From Paenibacillus vini (GTDB taxonomy: Bacteria > Bacillota > Bacilli > Paenibacillales > Paenibacillaceae), in contig NZ_BOSL01000027.1 in assembly GCF_018403325.1 (NCBI RefSeq), forward strand, positions 1-37,812: a stretch of DNA of 37,812 nucleotides, in the 5' to 3' direction. The notes below the pieces were generated by a model. It was not told the origin of the DNA, did not search any database, and was given only the letters and a program-made list of their open reading frames with translations. The position numbers and the translations under genes are program-made. Below, piece by piece: positions 25,463 to 33,188 of this stretch (its first letter is position 1; each line of letters begins with the position of its first letter).

Positions 25463-26560
25463 TCATGATCCGGTGTCCGCCGCTTCATTCCGCCGCTCAA
25501 TCGCCTGGGACATCGTCTTGTCGGTCAGATGGGCATAGACTTCGGTCGTCTCGGTAGAAGCATGACCGAGCTGCTCTTTCGTTTTGTAAATATCATTTTG
25601 CAAATAGTAGTCCGTGGCAAATGAATGGCGCAGTTTATGCACTGTCAGGTAAGGCTTGCCGAATCGTTTGGCGTATTTGATAATCATCGCCTGAATCGCG
25701 CGTTTCGTCATTCGTTTACCTTCTTTTTGCCCGTTGGGGATCGTGACGAATAAGCCCTTTTCCCGCTTGGGCGTCCGGTAGCGGCTTTGCCGCAAGGCCA
25801 TATAATGACTCAGATCATCCTTGGATTGTTCCCGAAAATAAACGGGAGTCTTGAAAGTTTCGTCGTTATTCCCTTTTCGGAACACATAAAGAAGCTTATT
25901 CGCCAGATCAAGGTCATCCACATTAAGATTGACGACTTCCGATACCCGCAAACCCGAATTGAGGATCAGGCTGGCAATGCAGGCGTCCCGTTCGCGATTC
26001 TGTTCATAAGAAAACAACGCTTGTTTATTATCTTGAATGTCCTGTCCGTAGCCTTCGGCAATGTAAGATACAAACTCCAGAATTTCATCCTCTTCTAATA
26101 TCTTTCCTTTGAGCTTGGCTGCCGTATCCTTCGGCTTATGAACCCGCTTGATTTCTACCTTGGCCATAATATTGCGTTTAAGCAGCGGATAAAAATTCTC
26201 ATCCTCGGCAATTTGGCTTAAATAATGAAACAGAGAGCGAAGCGAGGACATTTTTCGGGAAACCGTAATCCTGGCGTTCGTCCCCTCCGTACGGGTCGTT
26301 AAATGCAGACGGTAACCGACAATGCTCTCCATATGTAGTACTTCCAGGTCTTTAAGGGTAATTTGCGAGTTACTCTCGGCTTCTGAAAGCCCTTCAGCAC
26401 GCAACCAATTAAAGAACTGCTCATAATCCCGGATATATTCCAAAAGTGTGGAGGGGGAAAGGTCCGGCAGCTTGTAATCGATGAATTGCTGTACGAACCA
26501 GGGCATAAATACGACGCGCTCGTCTAACTTTTTCCGATCGATCGTTTTTTGAATATTCAT
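25463..26560 (-). CDS. xerS: Tyrosine recombinase, XerS-like
   Basis: The 365-residue product has the N-terminal SAM-like core-binding domain (about 15-120) and a C-terminal catalytic domain. The catalytic set is complete: R205 (SGLRVSEVV), K229 (FRKGN), H308 and R311 (HKLRH), H333 (LGHAST) and Y342 (TEVYAHL). Sequence blocks match the streptococcal XerS recombinase, which alone resolves chromosome dimers at a dif site there (for example MPW at the start and NRERDACIASLILNSG). ATG at 26560 is chosen because GGAGG lies six bases upstream; another ATG six bases earlier is too close. A clear dif site nearby was not found. Confidence 0.87.
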   Translation of the reverse strand: MNIQKTIDRKKLDERVVFMPWFVQQFIDYKLPDLSPSTLLEYIRDYEQFFNWLRAEGLSEAESNSQITLKDLEVLHMESIVGYRLHLTTRTEGTNARITVSRKMSSLRSLFHYLSQIAEDENFYPLLKRNIMAKVEIKRVHKPKDTAAKLKGKILEEDEILEFVSYIAEGYGQDIQDNKQALFSYEQNRERDACIASLILNSGLRVSEVVNLNVDDLDLANKLLYVFRKGNNDETFKTPVYFREQSKDDLSHYMALRQSRYRTPKREKGLFVTIPNGQKEGKRMTKRAIQAMIIKYAKRFGKPYLTVHKLRHSFATDYYLQNDIYKTKEQLGHASTETTEVYAHLTDKTMSQAIERRNEAADTGS

Positions 26561-26631
26561 TTGCATACCTCCGCAAAATAAACGACGGGCAATTCCGCAT
26601 TTAAATCTTATGTTTCCAGCGAAAATAGGAT

Positions 26632-26646
26632 GAATTCGACGAATTC
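26632..26646. promoter_or_regulatory. Palindrome upstream of xerS
   Basis: GAATTCG-A-CGAATTC is a perfect 7-bp inverted repeat around one base, 72 bases before the xerS start. It could be an operator; the role is unknown. Confidence 0.3.
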
Positions 26647-26827
26647 TGATGCCCGGCAACTCGAATAATAGAGGACGGGAACCACGTTGTCAAATCGAGA
26701 TTATTTTATTCGAAAACAACAACATATGAAAAATTCACAATAGAAATACCAAAATATACTTAGTTACTTTCAACAAATTTTCTACCTTTCACATATCTAT
26801 TACCGATCCCATCTCGAAAAAAGAGGG

Positions 26828-27238
26828 TTAGTCAAAGGTCCGGTTTAATCGGGTCAACAATTCCCCGAAGATTTGCTGCTCTTCTTCCGTCCAATCGCGG
26901 ATCAGGCGGCCGATTCTTTCGGTACGAGCCTTTTTAGATTCGATTAATTCCCGTTTTCCAAGCTCCGTAATTTGCAAAGAATAAGCTCTCCGGTCAGTTG
27001 GATCGGGAGTGCGGAAGACATAACCTTTTTGCTCCAAAGCGGCGGCCTGACGGCTGACCGTGGAGACGTCCAGATGGAATTCATCCGCTAAAGCCTTCAC
27101 CCCGGCGGCACCATAAACACTTATCTGATGAAGCAGCAAATAGGCTGAGCGGTCCAAATTACCGTGTTTCCGGTTTGAAATACGGCGATAAAGGATCGCC
27201 AATTCAACTTCAATAACATCCAAGGCTTGTTCGTCCAT
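26828..27238 (-). CDS. MarR-family transcriptional regulator
   Basis: The 136-residue dimeric winged-helix regulator has its DNA-binding part in VKALADEFHLDVSTVSRQAAALEQKGYVFRTPDPTDRRAYSLQITELG, where DRRAYSLQIT is the typical wing. ATG at 27238 follows GTGAGG; a GTG at 27253 is part of that ribosome site. It is divergent from an MFS exporter gene, the usual arrangement for a local repressor of efflux, with inverted repeats over the shared promoter. Confidence 0.92.
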   Translation of the reverse strand: MDEQALDVIEVELAILYRRISNRKHGNLDRSAYLLLHQISVYGAAGVKALADEFHLDVSTVSRQAAALEQKGYVFRTPDPTDRRAYSLQITELGKRELIESKKARTERIGRLIRDWTEEEQQIFGELLTRLNRTFD

Positions 27239-27274
27239 GGTTTTTAACCTCACTTTATTTAAATGGATAGTATG

Positions 27275-27302
27275 TTGACATATTTACTTATAGTTGTATA
27301 AT
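27275..27302 (+). promoter_or_regulatory. Sigma-A promoter of the MFS gene
   Basis: TTGACA and TATAAT are separated by 16 bp. The -10 lies inside the left arm region of the palindromes described next. Confidence 0.8.
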
Positions 27303-27345
27303 ACAATAATGTACTTTCATCATACAACTAGTTATATTGAAAGTA
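27292..27345. promoter_or_regulatory. Nested inverted repeats, likely MarR operator
   Basis: AGTTGTAT (27292-27299) pairs with ATACAACT (27322-27329), and TACTTTC (27312-27318) with GAAAGTA (27339-27345). They interleave over the -10 and transcript start of the MFS promoter. TTGTA/TACAA also forms a shorter palindrome at 27294-27306. This is where a MarR dimer would block transcription. Confidence 0.6.
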
Positions 27346-27391
27346 AATGTGAATCGTTATTCTATATACAGATTAAGGGGAGAGATCATGA

Positions 27392-28627
27392 ATGTCTAAT
27401 CATGTCGTAAACACCGATTTAACCGATGGATCGGCCAAACTGGAGGAAGGCGGCTTTTTTAAGCAGCCACGGGCCGTTTGGGCCGTTTTTTTTGCCGGAA
27501 TTATCGCATTCATGGGGCTCGGACTTGTGGATCCGATTTTGCCGGCCATCGCTGAAAACCTGAATGCAACCCAGAGCCAAGTCTCTTTATTGTTTACCAG
27601 CTACAATGCAGTTATGGCTGTAGCCATGTTGGTTACCGGCACTATATCATCAAGATTAGGGATGAAATGGACGCTGTTGCTCGGCATTATCGTTATCGCA
27701 ATTTTCTCGGCGCTAGGCGGGTTATCGGATAATATTTGGACGATCATCGGACTACGAGGCGGCTGGGGATTCGGGAATGCTTTATTCGTAGCCACTGCAT
27801 TGTCTGCCATCGTGTCCTTGTCCAATAGCGGTACCACACAAGCCGTAATTTTGTATGAAGCTGCGGTTGGCCTTGGTATTTCTGTCGGTCCGCTGCTCGG
27901 CGGATGGCTGGGGGCGATCACTTGGAGAGGGCCGTTCCTCGGAGTGGCTTCACTCATGGTCATTGCCTTTATCGGGCTGATTACCTTGATGCCTAAGTCT
28001 AACTTATCTCGTAAAGACCGGCCGAAAACCTCCGTACTGGATCCGTTCCGTGCTCTTAAACACCGTTCGCTCGTTATCTTCGGCTTGACTGCCTGCCTCT
28101 ATAACTTTGGATTTTTTACTCTAATGGCTTACGCACCTTTCGTTATGGGACTAGATGAACACGGTCTTGGCTTTGTATTCCTGGGTTGGGGCGTCCTGCT
28201 GGCGTTTACCTCCGTGTTTATGGCTCCAAGACTTCAGCAGCGTTTCGGAACCGTTAAGTCTATGAGCGTAATGCTCTTTCTGTTTGCGTTGACGCTGTTG
28301 GTTATGGGCATTTGGACAAATGAACAATGGGTTGTCATTGCAGCGGTAGTATTTGCCGGCGCGTTGCTTGGAAATAACAATACCCTGATCACCGCGGCGG
28401 TAATGAACGCTTCACCTGTAGAACGCTCCACGGCTTCAGCTGCTTATAGTTTCTTGCGTTTCCTTGGCGGTGCGATCGCTCCTTTTCTGGCAGGGAAGCT
28501 GGCGGAATGGTTTAATCCGCATATTCCTTTTGTAGTCGGCGCGGGTTTTGTACTGTTGTCCGTGGTCCTCATTATGGCCAACCAGCATCATGTGAAGCAT
28601 GTCGATCATGCAGGGAGTGGGCATTAA
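27392..28627 (+). CDS. MFS transporter (drug-efflux type)
   Basis: The product has 411 residues and about 12 membrane segments. After a 25-residue cytoplasmic N-terminus, TM1 reads AVFFAGIIAFMGLGLVDPILPAIAENLNAT, the DHA1-type opening seen in Bmr-like exporters. The antiporter motif C region is in ILYEAAVGLGISVGPLLGGWLG. The C-terminus is His-rich (NQHHVKHVDHAGSGH). The start is ATG at 27392 after GGGGAGAG. It is probably repressed by the divergent MarR protein; its substrate is unknown. Confidence 0.9.
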   Translation: MSNHVVNTDLTDGSAKLEEGGFFKQPRAVWAVFFAGIIAFMGLGLVDPILPAIAENLNATQSQVSLLFTSYNAVMAVAMLVTGTISSRLGMKWTLLLGIIVIAIFSALGGLSDNIWTIIGLRGGWGFGNALFVATALSAIVSLSNSGTTQAVILYEAAVGLGISVGPLLGGWLGAITWRGPFLGVASLMVIAFIGLITLMPKSNLSRKDRPKTSVLDPFRALKHRSLVIFGLTACLYNFGFFTLMAYAPFVMGLDEHGLGFVFLGWGVLLAFTSVFMAPRLQQRFGTVKSMSVMLFLFALTLLVMGIWTNEQWVVIAAVVFAGALLGNNNTLITAAVMNASPVERSTASAAYSFLRFLGGAIAPFLAGKLAEWFNPHIPFVVGAGFVLLSVVLIMANQHHVKHVDHAGSGH

Positions 28628-28960
28628 GATAGAAGTAAGGTAGAAGGAAATAATAATAGTCCTTTACCGTAATAAATGTTATGTAAACTTAATTAGGGAG
28701 AACTCGAGAGAACCCTCAGCCGGCGCTTTGGGTTCTTTTCCTTGTTAGCGTAATTTACAGTTGAAGGAAACGGTGCGTGACTTTGCATAGTTCTCAGCAA
28801 GCAGAGTTGAACGGCAATAGAGTTAAGGCGCTTAGGTGACCGACATGTTATATGGTAATCCATGCGAAACTTATCTGGTGGCAGGCTAGGTGGCGGCTAA
28901 TGGTGTTATGGGAGAGAATAACGCGTAGTGTGTAGAGTTTAGTGTGTTGGGCGAGTGTTT
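28628..28960. other. Non-coding region after the MFS gene
   Basis: No ORF with a ribosome site is visible. It holds the MFS terminator (separate entry) and then about 220 bases without recognisable features up to the first 184-bp repeat. Confidence 0.6.
28709..28738 (+). terminator. Terminator after the MFS gene
   Basis: AGAACCC pairs with GGGTTCT, with an inner AGC/GCT stem around CGGC, followed by TTTT. Confidence 0.75.
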
Positions 28961-29144
28961 TAACGGACACTACAGCCGTTATTTGGAGTAAAACAGCCTT
29001 GGAAACAATCTAACGGACATACAGGCCGTTAATTCTCCAAAAACAGTCCTATTACTCGGTAAAATCGCCAATTAAGGTCCTTGGTGTCCGTTAGAATTAA
29101 AAGTAGCGAAAAAATGGTCGAATAAGGACCGCTATGTCCGTTAG
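28961..29144. repeat. 184-bp modular inverted repeat, copy A
   Basis: Four modules of about 21 bases are arranged as two forward then two reversed: TAACGG...CCGTTA at 28961-28981 and 29011-29031, then TAAGG...CCGTTA at 29073-29093 and 29123-29143. Each module alone can form a hairpin. Module 1 (TAACGGACAC) is complementary over 10 bases to module 3, and module 2 (CTAACGGACATA) over 12 bases to module 4. No ORF is present. A second copy starts 284 bp later. Confidence 0.85.
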
Positions 29145-29244
29145 AACCTGGGAGGGAGCTCGTCTCGAACTTTTGCTAAATAGTGTGATGGAATAAGGTA
29201 ACGTGAAGCATGTAGTGTGAGGGTCGAGAGTGGTTCGAGAATTC

Positions 29245-29428
29245 TAACGGACACTACAGCCGTTATTGGGATCAAAACAGCATATTTAACAATCTAACGG
29301 ACATACAGGCCGTTATTTCTTCGAAAACAGGCCAATCACCCTGTAAATCTGCAGATTAAGGTCTGTGGTGTCCGTTAGATTTAAGAGTAGCGAAAAATTG
29401 GTCGAATAAGGACCGCTATGTCCGTTAG
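29245..29428. repeat. 184-bp modular inverted repeat, copy B
   Basis: It has the same length and module order as copy A (29245-29265, 29295-29315, 29357-29377, 29407-29427). The modules are almost unchanged while the spacers between them have drifted, except the block before module 4 (AGTAGCGAAAAA, then TGGTCGAATAAGGACC). The 100-bp gap between the copies also resembles the sequence before copy A, suggesting an old tandem duplication of about 284 bp. Confidence 0.85.
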
Positions 29429-29511
29429 CGCATGAAGGGTTGCTCGTTTGTTCACCAAAAAGCTCGTTATAACTCCTTAGATGCAGAGATACTCGTCGTT
29501 AAACTTTTGAT

Positions 29512-29735
29512 GCGCTCACTATAAGCAGGAACCGACTCTTAACATCTGGAGAAGGCGCGATAGAAGTAGGCGCTTATTGTTACACCTTGGATAGCGTTCA
29601 ATAATAGCAGGGAACAGTGCGGAGTATTTAAGGGGAGCTTGCTATTAGCTGAAAGCTGCTTGTGATTCTTATGTTGCACTCGTAAATGTGTTGAGGACTA
29701 ATCGTAGTAGTGGAGATGCGTTCAATAAAAGCAGT
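29512..29735 (+). repeat. Degenerate interspersed repeat, three copies
   Basis: A motif like GCGTTCAATAAAAGCAG occurs at 29512-29530 (GCGCTCACTATAAGCAGG), 29594-29611 (GCGTTCAATAATAGCAGG) and 29718-29735 (GCGTTCAATAAAAGCAGT). The flanks are also loosely alike (for example ACACC before or after). No gene is seen in 29430-29810. Confidence 0.5.
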
Positions 29736-29811
29736 AAGCTCCTTTGTAACACCCGGGCTACGCTCGCCAGAAGAAGAAAAGGGATAAGAGGGATTACCGA
29801 ATCTGAATATA

Positions 29812-29863
29812 ATTAATCATATTAATCTTCGTTAATTAATAACATTAATAACTTTTTATTAAT
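29812..29863. repeat. Phased ATTAAT array upstream of leuA
   Basis: Five perfect ATTAAT palindromes begin at 29812, 29821, 29835, 29844 and 29858, with start-to-start steps of 9, 14, 9 and 14. This is a 23-base period (about two helical turns) and lies about 70 bp before the leuA leader promoter. Confidence 0.7.
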
Positions 29864-29931
29864 CACATGAATTATAAAACGACCTCCTATCTCGGTTTTT
29901 ATCTGAATTTTAAGCATTTTTCTACCCGGTG

Positions 29932-29961
29932 TTGACTATTGTTAAGAAACCGGCATATAAT
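29932..29961 (+). promoter_or_regulatory. Sigma-A promoter of the leuA leader
   Basis: TTGACT and TATAAT are separated by 18 bp. The predicted start is just before the first T-box stem I. Confidence 0.75.
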
Positions 29962-29969
29962 AACTCCAA

Positions 29970-30288
29970 GTTTTTATTAATTTTACAGGCAATGAAAAGG
30001 AGCAGGCTAAACGGGCCCTTATGTCCAGAGAGCGGCGTATCAGCTGAAATCGCCGTCTTAATCCCGAGTGCCGACTCGCCTTGGAGCCGTTGTCCCGATT
30101 TCTGAACGTAGGAATAAGGACCGCCGGAATCGCATCCGTTATCGTGCGCGTCAAATGGACCAAGTCCTTTTGACAATGAGGCCATATTCAGATTCAAATG
30201 ATATGGTGAACATGGGTGGTACCACGGAAGATAACCCCTTTCGTCCCTAAAGTACGCCATTTGGCGTGCGGGATGAAAGGGGGTTTTT
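29970..30288 (+). ncRNA. T-box leader 1 (Leu-type)
   Basis: Stem I begins near GGCAATGAAAAGGAG (29988) and has the AGAGAG bulge and a GCTGAAA apical loop. AGGC and CGG on the 5' strand pair with CCG and GCCT on the 3' strand, leaving an internal loop with CTC (30075-30077), a Leu codon, as specifier. The T-box sequence GGGTGGTACCACGG is at 30214-30227; its TGGT would pair with ACCA of a tRNA with A as discriminator, as tRNA-Leu has. A terminator (AACCCCTTTCGTCC with GGGATGAAAGGGG, then T) spans 30233-30287. Uncharged tRNA-Leu should permit read-through. Confidence 0.93.
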
Positions 30289-30318
30289 GTTTTCTTAAGG
30301 TTTTATTTTTTATATTTC

Positions 30319-30622
30319 AGGCAATGAAAAGGAGCAGGCTAAACGGGCCCTTATGTCCAGAGAGCGGCGTACCAGCTGAAATCGCCGTCTTAATCCCGTT
30401 GCCGACTCGCCTTGGAGCTGCATTCCCGAATCGTGCTACAGTTGCATGACTAAGGAACGCCGGGTCGTACCCGTTATCATACTGGAAACCGTGCTTTTTT
30501 CGCGCGATTTTCGTTAAGGCCGCCGATATGTTGGCGGTAAAATCAGGGTGGTACCGTGAAAGTAACCTCTTTCGCCCCTGTTGCAGTTGAATTGGCTGCA
30601 GCAGGGCGGAAGAGGTTTTTTC
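30319..30622 (+). ncRNA. T-box leader 2 (Leu-type)
   Basis: The first ~100 bases nearly repeat leader 1, with an offset of 332 bases, including the specifier loop CTC at 30406-30408. The middle is different. The T-box sequence AGGGTGGTACCGTG is at 30545-30558. The terminator pairs AACCTCTTTCGCCCCTG with CAGGGCGGAAGAGGTT and ends in TTTTTT at 30621. It lies directly before leuA, so polymerase must pass two tRNA-dependent terminators in series. Confidence 0.93.
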
Positions 30623-30649
30623 AATATTTCAGAGAAGGTGGGATTAAGT

Positions 30650-32191
30650 ATGCGGAAAATTTATGTGTTTGACACGACTTTGCGGGATGGAGAACAATCA
30701 CCAGGCGTCAGTTTGACCATCGAGGAAAAGGTGGCGATCGCCCTTCAACTGGAGCGGCTTGGCGTCGACCGGATCGAAGCCGGCTTTGCCGCAACTTCGC
30801 CCGGAGATTTGCAAAGCATCCGGGAGGTGGCGAAGCAAGTTAAGAACGCAACCTTGCTTAGCCTGGCCCGCTGCCATACGAAAGATATCGATGCGGCGGT
30901 CGAGGCGCTGAAGGATGCTCAAGATCCTTGCCTGCATCTGGTGCTGGCAACCTCGCCGATTCATCGAGAATACAAGCTGCGCATGGACAAAGCAAAAGTG
31001 ATGGAAACTGCGGAAGCCGCAATCCGGTACGGCCGGAAATTCTTTGACAAGGTCGAATTTTCCGCAGAAGATGCAAGCCGGACTGAAGTCGACTTTTTAT
31101 GCGAAATGACGGCGATGGCGATCCGAGCCGGGGCGACGGTAGTAAATTTACCGGATACGGTCGGATTTGCGACACCGGAGCAATTCGGGGAAATGTTCAG
31201 AACGATTAAAGCGAATGTACCGGGCATCGAGAAAATTCAGCTCAGCACTCACTGTCACGATGATCTCGGCATGGCTACGGCTAATACGTTGGCAGCCATC
31301 GCGAATGGAGTGGACCAGTTCGAGGGAACGATCAACGGCATAGGTGAGCGTGCAGGTAATACCTGTCTCGAGGAGGTGGCTCTGGCACTAGAAACAAGAA
31401 GCGACTATTACGGAGCGAAAACGACCTTAAATCTCGGAGAGATCTATCAAACCAGCCGGATGGTCAGCAAAATGACCGGGATGAGCGTGCCGGGGAACAA
31501 GGCCATAGTCGGCGCTAACGCATTTGCGCATGAATCGGGAATTCACCAGGACGGAATGCTCAAGAACCGCAGTACGTACGAGATCATTACCCCGGAGACG
31601 ATTGGCGCCAGCTCCAGCAAGCTTGTGCTGGGCAAGCATTCGGGCCGCCATGCCTTCAAGGAAAAGCTCATCGATCTCGGCTATTCGTTGGATGAAGAGC
31701 AGCTTAACATCGCTTTTGCCAAGTTTAAAGAGCTGGCTGACCGGAAGAAAAACGTTCTCTCCGAAGATATCCGTGCACTGCTGGATGATAATATGACGGA
31801 GGGACCGAAATTCTTTGTCCTGGACAGCATCCAGGTTTCCTACGGGAACAGATCGATACCTACCGCTTCGGTACGCATCATTAGGCAGGACGGTACTATT
31901 GCCGATGGAGCGTCTGTAGGCAACGGATCGGTTGACGCAGTGTACCAAGCGTTATCCAAAGTTATTGGTATCCAGGCGGAACTGGATGAATACTCGATTC
32001 ATTCCGTTACGCAGGGAACAGACGCCCAGGGAGAAGTGCATGTTGTGCTGAGACAGGGTGAGGTTACGGTATCGGGAAGAGGCGTGAGCACCGATATTAT
32101 CGAGGCCAGCGCCAAAGCTTACATTGAAGCAATTAACCGTTTGGTAGGCCGTCAAGAACGCGAAAGAGACGGGAATATCGTAATCTATTAA
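30650..32191 (+). CDS. leuA: 2-isopropylmalate synthase
   Basis: The 513-residue enzyme condenses acetyl-CoA with 2-ketoisovalerate, the first step of leucine synthesis. The HMGL-like barrel carries FDTTLRDGEQSPG (8-20) and the metal ligands H201 and H203 (STHCHDDLGMATAN), then GIGERAGNTCLEEV and HESGIHQDGMLKN. The C-terminal ~120 residues form the leucine-binding LeuA dimer domain (FVLDSIQVSYGN onward), so feedback inhibition is expected. ATG at 30650 follows AAGGTGGGA; an earlier in-frame start would lie within the T-box terminator. It stands alone here, without leuBCD or ilv genes. Confidence 0.94.
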   Translation: MRKIYVFDTTLRDGEQSPGVSLTIEEKVAIALQLERLGVDRIEAGFAATSPGDLQSIREVAKQVKNATLLSLARCHTKDIDAAVEALKDAQDPCLHLVLATSPIHREYKLRMDKAKVMETAEAAIRYGRKFFDKVEFSAEDASRTEVDFLCEMTAMAIRAGATVVNLPDTVGFATPEQFGEMFRTIKANVPGIEKIQLSTHCHDDLGMATANTLAAIANGVDQFEGTINGIGERAGNTCLEEVALALETRSDYYGAKTTLNLGEIYQTSRMVSKMTGMSVPGNKAIVGANAFAHESGIHQDGMLKNRSTYEIITPETIGASSSKLVLGKHSGRHAFKEKLIDLGYSLDEEQLNIAFAKFKELADRKKNVLSEDIRALLDDNMTEGPKFFVLDSIQVSYGNRSIPTASVRIIRQDGTIADGASVGNGSVDAVYQALSKVIGIQAELDEYSIHSVTQGTDAQGEVHVVLRQGEVTVSGRGVSTDIIEASAKAYIEAINRLVGRQERERDGNIVIY

Positions 32192-32220
32192 TCATGTGGT
32201 TTGTCTAAGCTAGTTACTTT

Positions 32221-32252
32221 AAAAAAAGACGCCCCTAGCATTAGGGGCGTCT
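32221..32252 (-). terminator. Terminator of ldh (minus strand)
   Basis: AGACGCCCCTA and TAGGGGCGTCT form a perfect 11-bp stem with a GCAT loop. On the minus strand it is followed by at least seven T, so it ends ldh; it also lies after leuA. Confidence 0.9.
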
Positions 32253-32261
32253 CCAATTTGC

Positions 32262-33188
32262 TTATAGCTCCAGTTTGGCAATTTCCGATTTCAGCTTGTT
32301 CGCCGAATTTTGGAACTGGACCAGTTCCTGATCGCTAAGTTTGAGATCAAGCACTTCACGAACACCGCTACGGTCAACGATGCTTGGTACTCCGAGATAC
32401 ACATCGGAAACGCCGTTGTAGTTCTCCAGCAGGGTGGAAACGTTAAGAACCGATCCTTCATCCTGCAGGATGGATGTGATAATCCGGTCCAACGCCAGAG
32501 CAATCGCATAGAAAGTAGCTCCTTTGGCGTTGATGATTTCGTAAGCGGCATTTTTTGTGCTGTTGAAAATATTCTCACGGTCCTGATCGGAGAATTCAAG
32601 ATCGATACCAGCGACATTCGCAAGACTCCAAAGCGGAAGTTCCGAGTCGCCATGCTCGCCGATAATATGCGCATGGATACTGCGCGGGTTGATTTTTTTG
32701 TTTTGCCCGATCAGATACCGGAAACGAGCGCTGTCGAGCAGTGTGCCGGAGCCGATGACTCGGTTCGAAGGGAAGCCGCTCTTTTTCAAAGTTACATAAG
32801 ATAAAATATCGACCGGATTCGTCGCTACCAAAATGATGGCGTGATCATTATATTTAACGATGTTCTGGATGATGGTTTCGAAAATGCCTGCATTTCTTTT
32901 AAGCAGATCAATTCTGGTTTCACCCGGACGTTGGGAGGCACCGGCAGCAATGACGATCACATCGGCGTCGGCGCAATCGCTATAGTCACCCGCCCAGAGC
33001 TTCACACCGCCTGTAAAAGGAAGGCCGTGGTTCATATCCAGGGCTTCACCAAGCGCCTTGTCTTTGTTGGCGTCAATCAATACGAGCTCGGATACGCGTT
33101 CCCGAAGCAATAATGTATAGGCAGTTGTTGCGCCTACGGCCCCGGTCCCGATAATAACGACTCTACTGGAACGCAATTGAGTTTTCAT
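32262..33188 (-). CDS. ldh: L-lactate dehydrogenase
   Basis: The 308-residue cytoplasmic enzyme interconverts pyruvate and lactate with NADH. The NAD-binding motif is GTGAVGATTAY (14-24). The specificity loop ASQRPGETR has Gln86, where malate dehydrogenases have Arg, and the substrate Arg92. Catalytic H179 is in IIGEHGDSE. The ATG follows AAGGAGATG. It converges on leuA. I found no convincing Rex or FNR site upstream, although fermentative ldh genes often have one. Confidence 0.95.
   Translation of the reverse strand: MKTQLRSSRVVIIGTGAVGATTAYTLLLRERVSELVLIDANKDKALGEALDMNHGLPFTGGVKLWAGDYSDCADADVIVIAAGASQRPGETRIDLLKRNAGIFETIIQNIVKYNDHAIILVATNPVDILSYVTLKKSGFPSNRVIGSGTLLDSARFRYLIGQNKKINPRSIHAHIIGEHGDSELPLWSLANVAGIDLEFSDQDRENIFNSTKNAAYEIINAKGATFYAIALALDRIITSILQDEGSVLNVSTLLENYNGVSDVYLGVPSIVDRSGVREVLDLKLSDQELVQFQNSANKLKSEIAKLEL

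Noticed and set aside
26690-26730. dif site for XerS (TCGAGATTATTTTATTCGA region)
   Set aside because: The arms are short and imperfect and do not match the 11-6-11 layout convincingly.
28961-29428. CRISPR array
   Set aside because: The repeats are palindromic, in both orientations and irregularly spaced, with only two long copies and no cas genes.
29922-30260. Minus-strand 112-codon ORF
   Set aside because: It runs through T-box leader 1, whose RNA structure explains the sequence; no ribosome site or motif supports it.
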